Assembly: GCF_023715505.1 (NCBI RefSeq)
Contig: NZ_JAMBOH010000028.1
Span: forward strand, 1-64,000
Length of the DNA: 64,000 bases
DNA from: Neobacillus cucumis
GTDB lineage: Bacteria > Bacillota > Bacilli > Bacillales_B > DSM-18226
Direction: 5' to 3'
Both the position numbers and the translations under genes were made by a program. The notes under the pieces were generated by a model. That model made no database searches and was not told where the DNA came from. It was given only the letters and a program-made list of their open reading frames with translations. Of this stretch, positions 1 to 8,029 are shown one piece after another. Numbering within the stretch: position 1 is the stretch's first letter; every line of letters begins with the position of its first letter.

Positions 1-147
1 GTGCACCGTGGTCGTTGGAGTCAGACTAACGGATGGGCTCTAAGGCACCATAGTTTATCGACCTTCCTCTCCCAGCCTTAGGAACATTATCGCCGGATTC
101 AATATATTTTCATTCTTTGTGGTGAAGCGCCGATTTTTGCGCTTCAT
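1..147. other. left-edge non-coding segment with hairpin
   Basis: No convincing gene was found here. A 7-bp hairpin (GAAGCGC at 124-130, GCGCTTC at 139-145) lies just past the stop of the vWA gene and may end its transcript, although it lacks a clear T tract. The first 110 bases are more GC-rich than what follows and vaguely resemble the non-coding flank of IS110-type elements. This cannot be confirmed without the sequence to the left. Confidence 0.25.
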
Positions 148-165
148 GGATGGTTAACGAGTATA

Positions 166-819
166 TTATTCATTCCTCAAACGTTGATTGTAATCTCTCT
201 CAATTCCCTTTTTCCAGTTTCGGTCAATCTTTTTGCCGCTTCGCAGGCTGCTAACAGCTTCATTTACCGCTTCATAATTTAATTCCGTACCAATTTCGTC
301 GGCATGGTAATTGACCGCGTGCTCTTCATCAATTCCAAATCGTGCCGCTGTTGAGATCGCATCGATATTGGCTCCAAGGAACAGAAATTCCCACTCATAT
401 TTCTTTTTTTGGTGTTGAACCATATTTTTAATTTTGTCCGCTCTAAATTCCTTGCTGGCATTTTCCATTCCATCTGTTGTAATTATGAACAATACTTTTT
501 CTGCCCGTTCTTTCTCACTGGTCCTCTTTTGTACATTTCCAATCTTTTGAATGGTGAATCCAATCGCATCTAATAATGCAGTAGTACCTCCTACTTCATA
601 ATCTTTTTCAGTAAGAGGTGAAATGCCTTTTACATCGATTCGGTCATGTAACAATTCATATCGGTGATCGAACAATACCGTTGTTACAAAGGCTTCTCCT
701 GCCGCTTTTTGCTGTTTCTTGAGCATAGCATTAAAACCGCCGATGGTATCTGCCTCAAGCCCTGCCATAGAGCCGCTTTTATCCAAAATAAACACTAATT
801 CTGTTAGATTTTTTTTCAT
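166..819 (-). CDS. vWA domain protein (TerY-like fold)
   Basis: A von Willebrand factor A domain protein of 217 aa filling almost one whole vWA domain. The MIDAS metal site is visible as DKSGSM near the N-terminus, followed by a conserved Thr in VGGTTALLDA and an Asp in TTDGMENAS. No signal peptide or membrane segment is seen, so it is probably cytoplasmic and acts by binding protein partners through a divalent metal. I start it at the ATG at 819 because GGAGG lies 9 nt upstream; a longer in-frame start at 849 has no such site. No partner gene (AAA ATPase or ter gene) is adjacent, so the role is open. Family assignment is firm, function is not. Confidence 0.85.
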   Translation of the reverse strand: MKKNLTELVFILDKSGSMAGLEADTIGGFNAMLKKQQKAAGEAFVTTVLFDHRYELLHDRIDVKGISPLTEKDYEVGGTTALLDAIGFTIQKIGNVQKRTSEKERAEKVLFIITTDGMENASKEFRADKIKNMVQHQKKKYEWEFLFLGANIDAISTAARFGIDEEHAVNYHADEIGTELNYEAVNEAVSSLRSGKKIDRNWKKGIERDYNQRLRNE

Positions 820-899
820 ATTCATCATCCTCCGTCCTTTGATAAACAAAGGATAACACTCATCAGATAGGAAATGGTCGCTTTGAAAGCGACATTTCA

Positions 900-926
900 G
901 AAGCAGGGGGACGGTTCTTCTGCTTC
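900..926. repeat. REP-like hairpin repeat, copy 1
   Basis: GAAGCAG and CTGCTTC arms enclose a GGGGACGGTTCTT core. The same core recurs at 2741-2763 on the other side of the efflux gene. Short palindromes of this kind are scattered through Bacillaceae genomes, but I cannot count copies here. Confidence 0.5.
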
Positions 927-982
927 GTCATCAATTCACACTGCTGCCAGTAATTCGTTATACCTCATCCTATTAAATGTTT

Positions 983-1019
983 TGCAAACGTTCACAAATA
1001 ATAGTGGTAATCGCTTTCA
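983..1019. promoter_or_regulatory. two cre-like half-palindromes upstream of small gene
   Basis: TGCAAACGTTCACA at 983-996 and, on the minus strand, TGAAAGCGATTACC at 1006-1019 both approach the CcpA catabolite-responsive element consensus, with one or two mismatches each. They sit just upstream of a TATAAT at 1028-1033 that would serve the small gene starting at 1068. CcpA control is inference. Confidence 0.3.
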
Positions 1020-1067
1020 ACATCGTATATAATTATATTAAAATTACAACTTGAGAGGTGAAACAGC

Positions 1068-1241
1068 ATGAAAGAATACATTTTTCTATTAGAAGAACCC
1101 GTTGGTACTAAAGAAATAAAGATTTTAGCATCAGGAATGATGGATGCCTTCAAAAAGGCAAAAGAATTTCGAAAAAACATTGTCCAAGATACTAAATTAA
1201 AGGTCAATTTGATCTTAAAGGGTGTTAGATATACGGATTAA
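1068..1241 (+). CDS. small hypothetical protein, 57 aa
   Basis: A 57-aa protein beginning MKEYIFLLEE and ending GVRYTD. It has a good ribosome binding site (GAGAGGTG, 7 nt before the ATG) and a TATAAT box about 35 nt upstream. The composition is charged and soluble (many Lys and Glu), with no membrane segment. It is the only plus-strand gene in this stretch and is followed by a bidirectional terminator at 1314-1357. I do not recognise the family. The start signals and coding-like composition make a real gene likely. Confidence 0.55.
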   Translation: MKEYIFLLEEPVGTKEIKILASGMMDAFKKAKEFRKNIVQDTKLKVNLILKGVRYTD

Positions 1242-1313
1242 CCTTAGATAAAAATATATTGAAAGGAAAAATCCTAAACTATATGTTCTTATTAAGATTA
1301 ATAGTAAATAAAT

Positions 1314-1357
1314 AAAGGAGAACACATTCGCAGGTTTAACGAAATGTGTTCTCCTTT
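1314..1357. terminator. bidirectional terminator
   Basis: A perfect 15-bp inverted repeat (AAAGGAGAACACATT at 1314-1328 and its complement at 1343-1357) with a 14-nt loop. It lies between the convergent small gene and the efflux gene and can serve both. Confidence 0.8.
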
Positions 1358-1369
1358 AAATTTATATTT

Positions 1370-2611
1370 TTAGATACTTGGTTTCTTTACTGAACACTGA
1401 TCATTAGATATTTTTATCCTTAGCGAAGCTTTCCGAACCAATATAAAATAGGAGAGGAAAGCGAGAAAACTGGAGCAAAAGATAATGACGCCCATAGGAA
1501 CGCCTGTATACGCCCCTGCTATTCCCACCAGTGGAGCGGTTAATGAGCCTAGTACAAAGGGCAATAAACCTAGTAAGGCAGAGGCACTGCCTGCGATATG
1601 TCCTTGGGTTTCAATGGCTAAAGCAAAGGACGTGGTTCCAATTATACTGATGGAACCTACAAAAAAGAAGATTGGAATGGCGACAGCGAAAAGCGGAGCT
1701 TTTAATAACAGAGCAATGAGTAACCATAAGCCTGCTATGGTAGAGATGGCTAATCCTATCTTTAAGAAAGTCCGCTCCGAAATGATATCTGCCAAGCGGC
1801 CGACCAACTGACTTCCAATAATTAATGCTAATCCATTTGTCCCGAATAATAAACTAAATTGCTGCGGTGTGACTTGGTAAATATTTTGATAGACAAACGG
1901 AATCCCAGATACATAGGCAAAAATTCCTGCAGTTGTAAAACCTTGCGTTAGTGCGTACCCCATGAACGTGCGATCTTTGAATAAAGAACCAAAGTTGTTC
2001 ATGATTTGTGGTAAATTGCTTGGAACACGTTTTTCTTCTGAAAGCGTTTCTTCTAATTTTAAAGCAACAATAATGAGCAACACAGCACCTATTATAGCCA
2101 AAGCAAGGAAAACCCCATGCCAATTGGTAAAAGCAAGAATTCCCCCTCCAGCAATCGGTGCAACGATTGGTCCAAGGTTCCCCACTAACACCATCATCGT
2201 AAAGAACTTGGTCAGTTCCCTTCCACTAAAAAGATCTCGAACAATTGCTCTTGAAATAACAAGTCCGCCAGCAGCAGCAAAGCCCTGGACTAATCGAGCG
2301 ATGATCAGGAAATAGATATTGGGCGCCAACGCGCATGTTATTGAAGCCAGTAAATATAAGGTGATAAAGATTAGCAAGGGTTGCCTTCGGCCTTTGACAT
2401 CACTCAAAGGACCAATGAACAATTGCCCCAATCCAAGACCTAATAAACAGGATGTTAAACTAATTTGTACCAGTGAAGCTGTAGTATGGAAATCATTCAC
2501 AATCGTTGGAAAAGATGGTAAATACGTATCGATTGTAAAAGGCCCTAACAGTCCAAGTGATCCTAAGAGTATAGCCAGCTGTATTCGTTTTTTTCCACTA
2601 GGTTTAATCAA
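1370..2611 (-). CDS. Bcr/CflA family MFS drug efflux transporter
   Basis: A 413-aa major facilitator protein with about 12 predicted membrane helices. The Bcr/CflA signature is clear: GPFTIDTYLPSFP in helix 1, then the MFS motif A loop GPLSDVKGRR, then RLVQGFAAAGG and the motif C-like GPIVAPIAGG that marks drug:H+ antiporters. Members export compounds such as bicyclomycin, sulfonamides or cysteine using the proton gradient; the substrate here cannot be read from sequence. The start is a TTG at 2611 because the only nearby ATG runs into a stop. It is a single-gene unit closed by the terminator at 1314-1357. Confidence 0.9.
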   Translation of the reverse strand: MIKPSGKKRIQLAILLGSLGLLGPFTIDTYLPSFPTIVNDFHTTASLVQISLTSCLLGLGLGQLFIGPLSDVKGRRQPLLIFITLYLLASITCALAPNIYFLIIARLVQGFAAAGGLVISRAIVRDLFSGRELTKFFTMMVLVGNLGPIVAPIAGGGILAFTNWHGVFLALAIIGAVLLIIVALKLEETLSEEKRVPSNLPQIMNNFGSLFKDRTFMGYALTQGFTTAGIFAYVSGIPFVYQNIYQVTPQQFSLLFGTNGLALIIGSQLVGRLADIISERTFLKIGLAISTIAGLWLLIALLLKAPLFAVAIPIFFFVGSISIIGTTSFALAIETQGHIAGSASALLGLLPFVLGSLTAPLVGIAGAYTGVPMGVIIFCSSFLAFLSYFILVRKASLRIKISNDQCSVKKPSI

Positions 2612-2740
2612 TGTCCATCGCCTTTCTAAAAATATTTCGATATCCTAAATTAATAAACTTTATTATAACCTGAACCATGCTCAATGGTAAACAATTAAAA
2701 TCGATGGTACCGTTTTCACTTTTCGAGTTTTTTGAACAAA

Positions 2741-2763
2741 GAAGCAGGGGACGGTTCTTCTGC
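2741..2763. repeat. REP-like hairpin repeat, copy 2
   Basis: GAAGCAGGGGACGGTTCTTC matches the element at 900-926 apart from one missing G. The right arm runs into a C-rich stretch here, so the palindrome is partly decayed. Confidence 0.45.
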
Positions 2764-2808
2764 CCCGCCCCCCCTGCATTATTTATAATAAAATGCACTT
2801 TCTAACAC

Positions 2809-3183
2809 TCATTGTGCCTTGTTATAAACAATCGAAAATCTTTTTTCACTCAGCGATTTTTCTCCGTTGTAATCTATTTGAATGGTTGCAGTATAATCCC
2901 CTTCCATCTCAAGGTTAGCATTCCCAGCATACACGCCATTCCCTGTTTCCTGCAACTTCAATGAAGTATCTCCATGACTCATTCCTTGCATGTCCAATTT
3001 TGCACTAACCTTAGCACCTTTTATCGGTTTACCCTCACGGTCTAAGATTTTTAATTGAATGGGAGTTAATTGGCCTGGTGTAAATGATTTGGGTGTAGTT
3101 AGCTTTAGATCAAAGTTATTTGAACTGCAGCCTGCCATAAAAACAAATAATAGGCCAATGATTAGACTAGTAATTTTTTTCAT
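2809..3183 (-). CDS. YtkA/FixH-like lipoprotein
   Basis: A 124-aa exported lipoprotein. The N-terminus has a short positive stretch, a hydrophobic core and a lipobox ending MAGC, so Cys19 should be lipidated and the protein held on the outer face of the membrane. The rest is a compact beta-rich domain of the YtkA-like/FixH-like type, with a MQGMSHG stretch that is Met/His-rich and could bind copper. Members are often found with copper or cytochrome oxidase genes, but none is adjacent here. It is monocistronic. Family call is good; the metal role is inference. Confidence 0.75.
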   Translation of the reverse strand: MKKITSLIIGLLFVFMAGCSSNNFDLKLTTPKSFTPGQLTPIQLKILDREGKPIKGAKVSAKLDMQGMSHGDTSLKLQETGNGVYAGNANLEMEGDYTATIQIDYNGEKSLSEKRFSIVYNKAQ

Positions 3184-3439
3184 TACACCTCATCCTTTCT
3201 AAAATTTTTCTTATAGAACTATCTGAATCATTACAACTTAAACATTTATTGTACACTCTTCCCTATACATCAAGAAGCCGACTGACCTTTTGCCAGAAAG
3301 GTTCATACGCAATGGCAAATTTAGGCCTACTTACAAAATTATCACTAAACTGATGACAGATACAAACATTTTAACTTAATGTCTGAAGTTACTGGTAATA
3401 TCCTCTGTCATCATTTAATATAAAAATAATAGCAAGAAG
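3184..3439. other. intergenic stretch
   Basis: AT-rich leader region of the lipoprotein gene. No reading frame with a ribosome binding site was found. Confidence 0.5.
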
Positions 3440-3486
3440 AAAAGCTAAGCCACTACAGACCCGAGCTGATTAGTGGCTTAGCTTTT
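3440..3486 (-). terminator. terminator of the CBO0543-like gene
   Basis: A perfect 16-bp inverted repeat (AAAAGCTAAGCCACTA at 3440-3455 and its complement at 3471-3486), just downstream of the stop at 3508. It is followed on the minus strand by a weak T-rich tract. Confidence 0.8.
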
Positions 3487-3507
3487 TACTTTTACTATTC
3501 TTTTATT

Positions 3508-4047
3508 TTATCCTTTAGGCGCAAGTTTTTTTATTAATGTATATACCACTAGAGATAGAATAAAAAAACCAATAAATGAGTAGGTATGTGTCCACTTATG
3601 CAAAACAAACATCCCCATTTTAATAAATAGGAATTCTATGATATACGCGAAGATTGCAGATAGTATTAAGGAGAGCAACAAGAATGTTTTAAACGTTTTT
3701 GAGTACTGATAAATAAACATAAAAGAAACGGGAATGACGGTGGCATCAGCAGGAAATAAAGGAGGCACCGTTGGCAACAACTTGTCTGGATACCCCCATA
3801 AAATCATGTCAGCCCCAATGACATCTGTAATGGATGCTAACATTGCCCAAATTAACCCGTAACACATGATTTCGAATGTTCTTTTCTTATCATGATACTT
3901 CATCCAAATAAGCCAAGGAATGACGGCTGCACCGAGCAACAACCACCACTCCCAAGTAAATAGGTCGTCCTGGTACCAATTCTGAATCGAAATGTCCCTA
4001 AGAGTTTCTCTTGCGTTTTTAATATCTTCAAAAGTCGGATGTTTCAT
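3508..4047 (-). CDS. CBO0543-like multi-pass membrane protein
   Basis: A 179-aa integral membrane protein with about five hydrophobic helices after a soluble 30-residue N-terminus. The first helix follows a Trp-rich stretch (FTWEWWLLLG). The arrangement, with WGYPDKLLP between helices and HKWTHTYSF before the last, matches the CBO0543 family seen in sporeformers. I start at the ATG at 4047, which sits 8 nt after GGAG, in preference to the GTG at 4056. Function is unknown for the family. Confidence 0.6.
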   Translation of the reverse strand: MKHPTFEDIKNARETLRDISIQNWYQDDLFTWEWWLLLGAAVIPWLIWMKYHDKKRTFEIMCYGLIWAMLASITDVIGADMILWGYPDKLLPTVPPLFPADATVIPVSFMFIYQYSKTFKTFLLLSLILSAIFAYIIEFLFIKMGMFVLHKWTHTYSFIGFFILSLVVYTLIKKLAPKG

Positions 4048-4133
4048 GGTATTCACTCCAAATTTTATAACCCGTACTTCCTTAAGTTATCCATTCCACC
4101 CTTTTAAATTCTTAAAGTTATAAAGAATTGTAC

Positions 4134-4176
4134 GCCAAATAATCCCCCCTCAGAATAAGAGTGGGGACTATTTGGC
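4134..4176 (-). terminator. terminator of the signalling operon
   Basis: Long imperfect hairpin with arms starting GCCAAAT and ending ATTTGGC, 36 nt past the stop of the last operon gene. A T-rich tract follows on the minus strand. Confidence 0.65.
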
Positions 4177-4211
4177 ACTTTTTCAATGTGACAAGATGAT
4201 TGTTTAATCGT

Positions 4212-5156
4212 CTAGTTTTTTAATCCTTCTAAAAACTCTATTTTGCTTTTAGCATTATCAGATGTAATAATATCGACGTCACTGTTAATACTTTTTTCTA
4301 CTCGTTGCCCTTTTATCGCTTTTAAGGCATTTTCCACACTGATATAGCCCATATCATATGGATTCTGCGCAACTGAGCCTTTCAACGTTCCTTTTTCAAC
4401 ATATTTGAGCATTTCGATTATTCCGTCTGCGCCTACGACTGGAAGGTTTAATCCTTTTTGGTTAAGATACTTGATGACTTCTAATGCCATCCCGTCATCA
4501 GAGGCAAAAACACCCTTGATATCAGAATTACTCTTCATTAATTCATCGATGACTGGCTTAACCTTGGCATCGTCATCATCTACGAGTATATACCCTTCGA
4601 CCGTATCAATTCCAACTGTATGCAAAGCCTCTTTCGCCCCTTGAATCCGGTCCTCACTTACGTTATCTTTTGAAATCTTGCCAATAAGGGCGACCTTGTA
4701 TCCCGGCTGCAGCATTGAAGATAATACCTCTCCGGCTTTTTCACCTAATGAAGGGTTATCGGTTCCAATAAAGGAAGTTTGACCAGACCAATCAACCCCC
4801 GTATCCACAAGCAGGACCGGAATATGTTTCTTTTTAAATTCCTCTAATACCGGTACAGATTCTGCAGGATTTAGCGGAGAGAATATGAGTGCGTCCGGTT
4901 TTTCCTTTAATACCTTGTACAAAATGGTGAGTTGATCTTCATTATTTTGACTGGGAGCATAAATTTTTCCCTTTACTCCAAAATTGGTCATTCCCTTTTG
5001 AATTCCTGAGACAATGATCGACCAATATTCCGACTTTGTATCTTTCAACACCACAGCAACGGTCGGCTTTTCTGCCGCAAAGGCTTTGTAAAAATAACCC
5101 AATAAACCACAGATAAAAACCGCAGAAATAACTAGGATCAAACTCTTTTTCTTCAC
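4212..5156 (-). CDS. ribose-binding-like exported solute-binding protein
   Basis: A 314-aa periplasmic-binding-protein type 1 domain (RbsB/LacI fold). A signal peptide or membrane anchor (residues 4-25, hydrophobic, ending AFAAEKP) precedes TVAVVLKDTKSEYWS, the usual start of sugar-binding proteins. There is no lipobox Cys, unusual for a Gram-positive, so it may be anchored by its N-terminal helix. The GTG start overlaps the stop of the upstream kinase by four bases (GTGA), so the two are translationally coupled. No ABC permease or ATPase is nearby. It probably presents a ligand to a sensor kinase of the operon instead of feeding a transporter. That role is inference; the fold is clear. Confidence 0.85.
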   Translation of the reverse strand: MKKKSLILVISAVFICGLLGYFYKAFAAEKPTVAVVLKDTKSEYWSIIVSGIQKGMTNFGVKGKIYAPSQNNEDQLTILYKVLKEKPDALIFSPLNPAESVPVLEEFKKKHIPVLLVDTGVDWSGQTSFIGTDNPSLGEKAGEVLSSMLQPGYKVALIGKISKDNVSEDRIQGAKEALHTVGIDTVEGYILVDDDDAKVKPVIDELMKSNSDIKGVFASDDGMALEVIKYLNQKGLNLPVVGADGIIEMLKYVEKGTLKGSVAQNPYDMGYISVENALKAIKGQRVEKSINSDVDIITSDNAKSKIEFLEGLKN

Positions 5157-7177
5157 TGTTTCTCACCATTCAAGTAAAGACTTTCATCTAAGAAACGATT
5201 AAAACAAATAGAAAAACTTGTTCCTTCATGCCCTGTATGAACCTTGATTTTTGCCTGATGCCGGTCGGCGATACTATAACATACAGCTAGCCCCATTCCG
5301 GTTCCCTGGTCTTTTGTGGTAAAAAATGGAGTGCCAATTTTGTCTAGATTGTCTGGATTTATTCCTATTCCACTATCCTTCACCTCTAAAATAACCTCTT
5401 CTTCTTCACTGTAGGTTCTAACGTGAAGAGTCCCGCCCATATCCATTGCCTCCAGTCCATTTAAGGCAAGATTCAAGAAAAGCTGCCGAATTTCTTTTTC
5501 ATCTAAGAAAAGTTCAGGACATGGCTCCGACTGATACTGGACACTTTTCCCTGCAAGGGCTGCTTCTGCATTGATTAAGGGAAGGATCGCTTCTATGATT
5601 CTACTTAAAGATTGTTTTGTTTTATTACTTGCTTTATTTTTTGCCAGTGTTAAAAACTCTTTAATGATGCTATTTGCTCTGTTTAGTTCATCCAGCATTA
5701 TATCAATGAATTCAGGTGCCAGCGGTTGGTTGTTGCTTTTCCACATTTGCAAAAATCCATGTACAGTCGTCATGGGGTTTCGGATTTCATGCGCAATTCC
5801 AGCCGCCATTTCGCCAATGAGATTTAATCGATCTAAACGTAACATTTCTTTTTCTAGATTTTCTCTTTCAGTAATATCATTTACCACGATGAGAACGCAT
5901 GCTTCTCCTTGTATCTCAATGATTTCCGTGGATAACAATCCGGAACGTCTTTCCCCGTTTTTAGATTGGTATGTCACTTTTAGATTGCTCCAAGTCTTAT
6001 TCCGTTCGAGATCAACCAAATCGACTTTATCCCCGTCCACACAAGTAAAAAGAGCCCAGTCAAAAACTTGATTCTTTACTGTTTCATAATCATAGCCTGT
6101 AAAATGGAGCCATGCTTTGTTAACATCGATAAATCTTCCATTTCCGATGCATCGTATCGCCATTAAGCAAGGACTTGCTTCAAATATTTTCTTAAATCGT
6201 TCATGGGAAACAGAAAGGTCATCCGCTATCTTTCTTCGCTCCTGAATTTCCGCTTTAAGCTTCTCATTCGTTGACAACAAATCTAACGTACGCTCTTCCA
6301 CTACTTTTTTTAGAAGATTGAATTGTTGGTTTTTTATTTTCTCTATTTCTTTCCGTTCGGTCACATCACGAATCGTGCAAACAAAAAGAGGCATGTCTTC
6401 GATGGTTGCTTTTCCTATTTGAATATCGACAGGAAATCGATTTTTATCTTTCCGTAAGGCAACTCCTTCTATTATTTTCCCTATTGTAGACTCTGTAAGT
6501 GCGGGCATGGATAAGACAGCCATCCGCTCTCCCTCTTGCTTTACCACTGGGAGTATAGTAGCTACATGCTTCCCGATTAATTCCTCACGGCTATAACCAA
6601 ACATTTCCCCTACCATTGGATTGATCGATAAAATCACCCCAGATTCATCAAAGGTGACAATCGTGTCCATCAATGTTTCCCCCATCACCTTTGATAGAGT
6701 CTCCGTTTTATATAAATCAACGGTTGTTCGATTCAATTTATGATTAATTTCTTCAAGCTCAATTGATTTTTTTAACTCAGTTTGTTTTAAACTTTCCGAA
6801 TGACTTTTATAGATTTTAACAAACTGTTCTACTTTTTGTTTTAAGGTCTCGGGATTAAACGGTTTAAATATGTAATCAATGGCTCCAACAGAATACCCAT
6901 GGAGAACGTGTTCCATATCTTGACTGATGGCAGTAATAAAGATAATCGGAATATTTTTCGACTTTTTTCTGGCTTTAATAAGCTTTGCCGTTTCAAAGCC
7001 ATTAAGTCCAGGCATTTGAACATCCAGCAAAATGACTGCAAAATCTTGTTTTAAAATACATTTTAACGCTTCTTCCCCGGACCTTGCCGTAACCAAACGA
7101 TAGCTGGGTGAAGAGAGAACAGCTTCCAATGCGATTAAATTTTCCTTTAGATCGTCCACCATTAATATATTAATCAT
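5153..7177 (-). CDS. REC-PAS-PAS sensor histidine kinase
   Basis: A soluble signalling protein of about 674 aa. Order: receiver domain (residues 1-118, phospho-acceptor Asp52 in LLDVQMPG, Lys in FKPF), short coiled linker, PAS (about 165-275), coiled segment, second PAS (about 325-440), HisKA with His463 in AHEIRNP, and an HATPase domain with DSGIGI and a GTGMGLAV box. No membrane segment is present, so input comes through the receiver or the PAS domains. The receiver makes it a likely target of the neighbouring hybrid kinase. The start is uncertain: the ATG at 7177 begins exactly at the receiver but lacks a strong ribosome binding site. A longer frame from a TTG at 7282 would overlap the CheR gene by 92 bp. 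Confidence 0.85.
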   Translation of the reverse strand: MINILMVDDLKENLIALEAVLSSPSYRLVTARSGEEALKCILKQDFAVILLDVQMPGLNGFETAKLIKARKKSKNIPIIFITAISQDMEHVLHGYSVGAIDYIFKPFNPETLKQKVEQFVKIYKSHSESLKQTELKKSIELEEINHKLNRTTVDLYKTETLSKVMGETLMDTIVTFDESGVILSINPMVGEMFGYSREELIGKHVATILPVVKQEGERMAVLSMPALTESTIGKIIEGVALRKDKNRFPVDIQIGKATIEDMPLFVCTIRDVTERKEIEKIKNQQFNLLKKVVEERTLDLLSTNEKLKAEIQERRKIADDLSVSHERFKKIFEASPCLMAIRCIGNGRFIDVNKAWLHFTGYDYETVKNQVFDWALFTCVDGDKVDLVDLERNKTWSNLKVTYQSKNGERRSGLLSTEIIEIQGEACVLIVVNDITERENLEKEMLRLDRLNLIGEMAAGIAHEIRNPMTTVHGFLQMWKSNNQPLAPEFIDIMLDELNRANSIIKEFLTLAKNKASNKTKQSLSRIIEAILPLINAEAALAGKSVQYQSEPCPELFLDEKEIRQLFLNLALNGLEAMDMGGTLHVRTYSEEEEVILEVKDSGIGINPDNLDKIGTPFFTTKDQGTGMGLAVCYSIADRHQAKIKVHTGHEGTSFSICFNRFLDESLYLNGEKQ

Positions 7178-7190
7178 TTCTGTGTCTGAT

Positions 7191-7991
7191 TTATTTGTTT
7201 TTTCGGTAAAGTCTTTCTGCTGAATGGAGTACTTCATAGTATTTTGCATAATCGGTAAAACGGATCTCCTCTCTTTTTCCAAGCCCTAAAAAACCTGAAT
7301 AAAATAGACTTTCGTAAAATAAGCGATGTACATGATTTTGTAATTTTTTATTAAAATAAATCATCACATTCCGACAAATAATGATATGAAACTCGTTAAA
7401 TGATTGATCGGTAACCAAATTGTGCTGAAAAAAGTCAATATTCTTTTTCAAGAAAGAATGAAACGCCGCTTGTTCATTTTTTACCGAATAATACTCTGAA
7501 AAAGCCTTCTCTCCCCCAGATTGAATGTAGTTGGTTGTATAAAGTTTCATTTTTTCTAAGGGAAAAGAACCTTGTTTCGCCTTTTCTAAATTGTATTGAT
7601 TGATGTCAGTAGCATAAATCTTGGTTCTTTCCAATACGCCTTCTTCATGCAACAAAATAGCCATCGAATAAACTTCTTCTCCAGAACCACAGCCGACATG
7701 CCAGATTCGAATCGCAGGATATTCTCTTACAATCGGAATGACCTTTTCTCGAAGCACCTTAAAAAAAGAGGGATCCCGAAACATCTCTGTTACGTTAATA
7801 GAAAAATCATAAAACAACCGATCCATCACAAGGGGTTCGTGTAAAACTTTTTCCTGTAATCCGGATACGGTCCTTAGCTTTTCCGCAGTCATTCGATTCA
7901 ACGTTCTTCTTTGAATGAAGGGAGCGGCATAGTTCCGAAAATCATATCCATAATGTCGATAAATCGCTTCTAGTAATAACTCAATCTCCAT
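7191..7991 (-). CDS. CheR-type SAM-dependent methyltransferase
   Basis: A 266-aa CheR-fold protein with the small helical N-terminal domain (FIQRRTLNRM) and a Rossmann SAM domain (HVGCGSGEEVYSMA near residue 98, then YATDIN, then CRNVMIYF). Classical CheR methylates glutamates of chemoreceptors, but no chemoreceptor or che gene is near. In clusters like this one, CheR proteins are thought to modify or partner with hybrid kinases. The ATG at 7991 has no good ribosome binding site; a GGTGGG sits further upstream, 6 nt before an in-frame ATT at 8018. It lies 38 bp after the hybrid kinase gene and is surely co-transcribed. Confidence 0.88.
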   Translation of the reverse strand: MEIELLLEAIYRHYGYDFRNYAAPFIQRRTLNRMTAEKLRTVSGLQEKVLHEPLVMDRLFYDFSINVTEMFRDPSFFKVLREKVIPIVREYPAIRIWHVGCGSGEEVYSMAILLHEEGVLERTKIYATDINQYNLEKAKQGSFPLEKMKLYTTNYIQSGGEKAFSEYYSVKNEQAAFHSFLKKNIDFFQHNLVTDQSFNEFHIIICRNVMIYFNKKLQNHVHRLFYESLFYSGFLGLGKREEIRFTDYAKYYEVLHSAERLYRKNK

Positions 7992-8029
7992 TTTCTGCAG
8001 TTGATCGATATTGGTAATGATTATCCCAC

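Noticed and set aside
1..110. Possible IS110-type element edge
   Set aside because: No transposase frame or terminal repeat can be seen at the window border; similarity is from memory only.
5571..6071. 166-codon plus-strand frame inside the kinase gene
   Set aside because: It is the antisense of conserved PAS and HisKA coding sequence, without a ribosome binding site.
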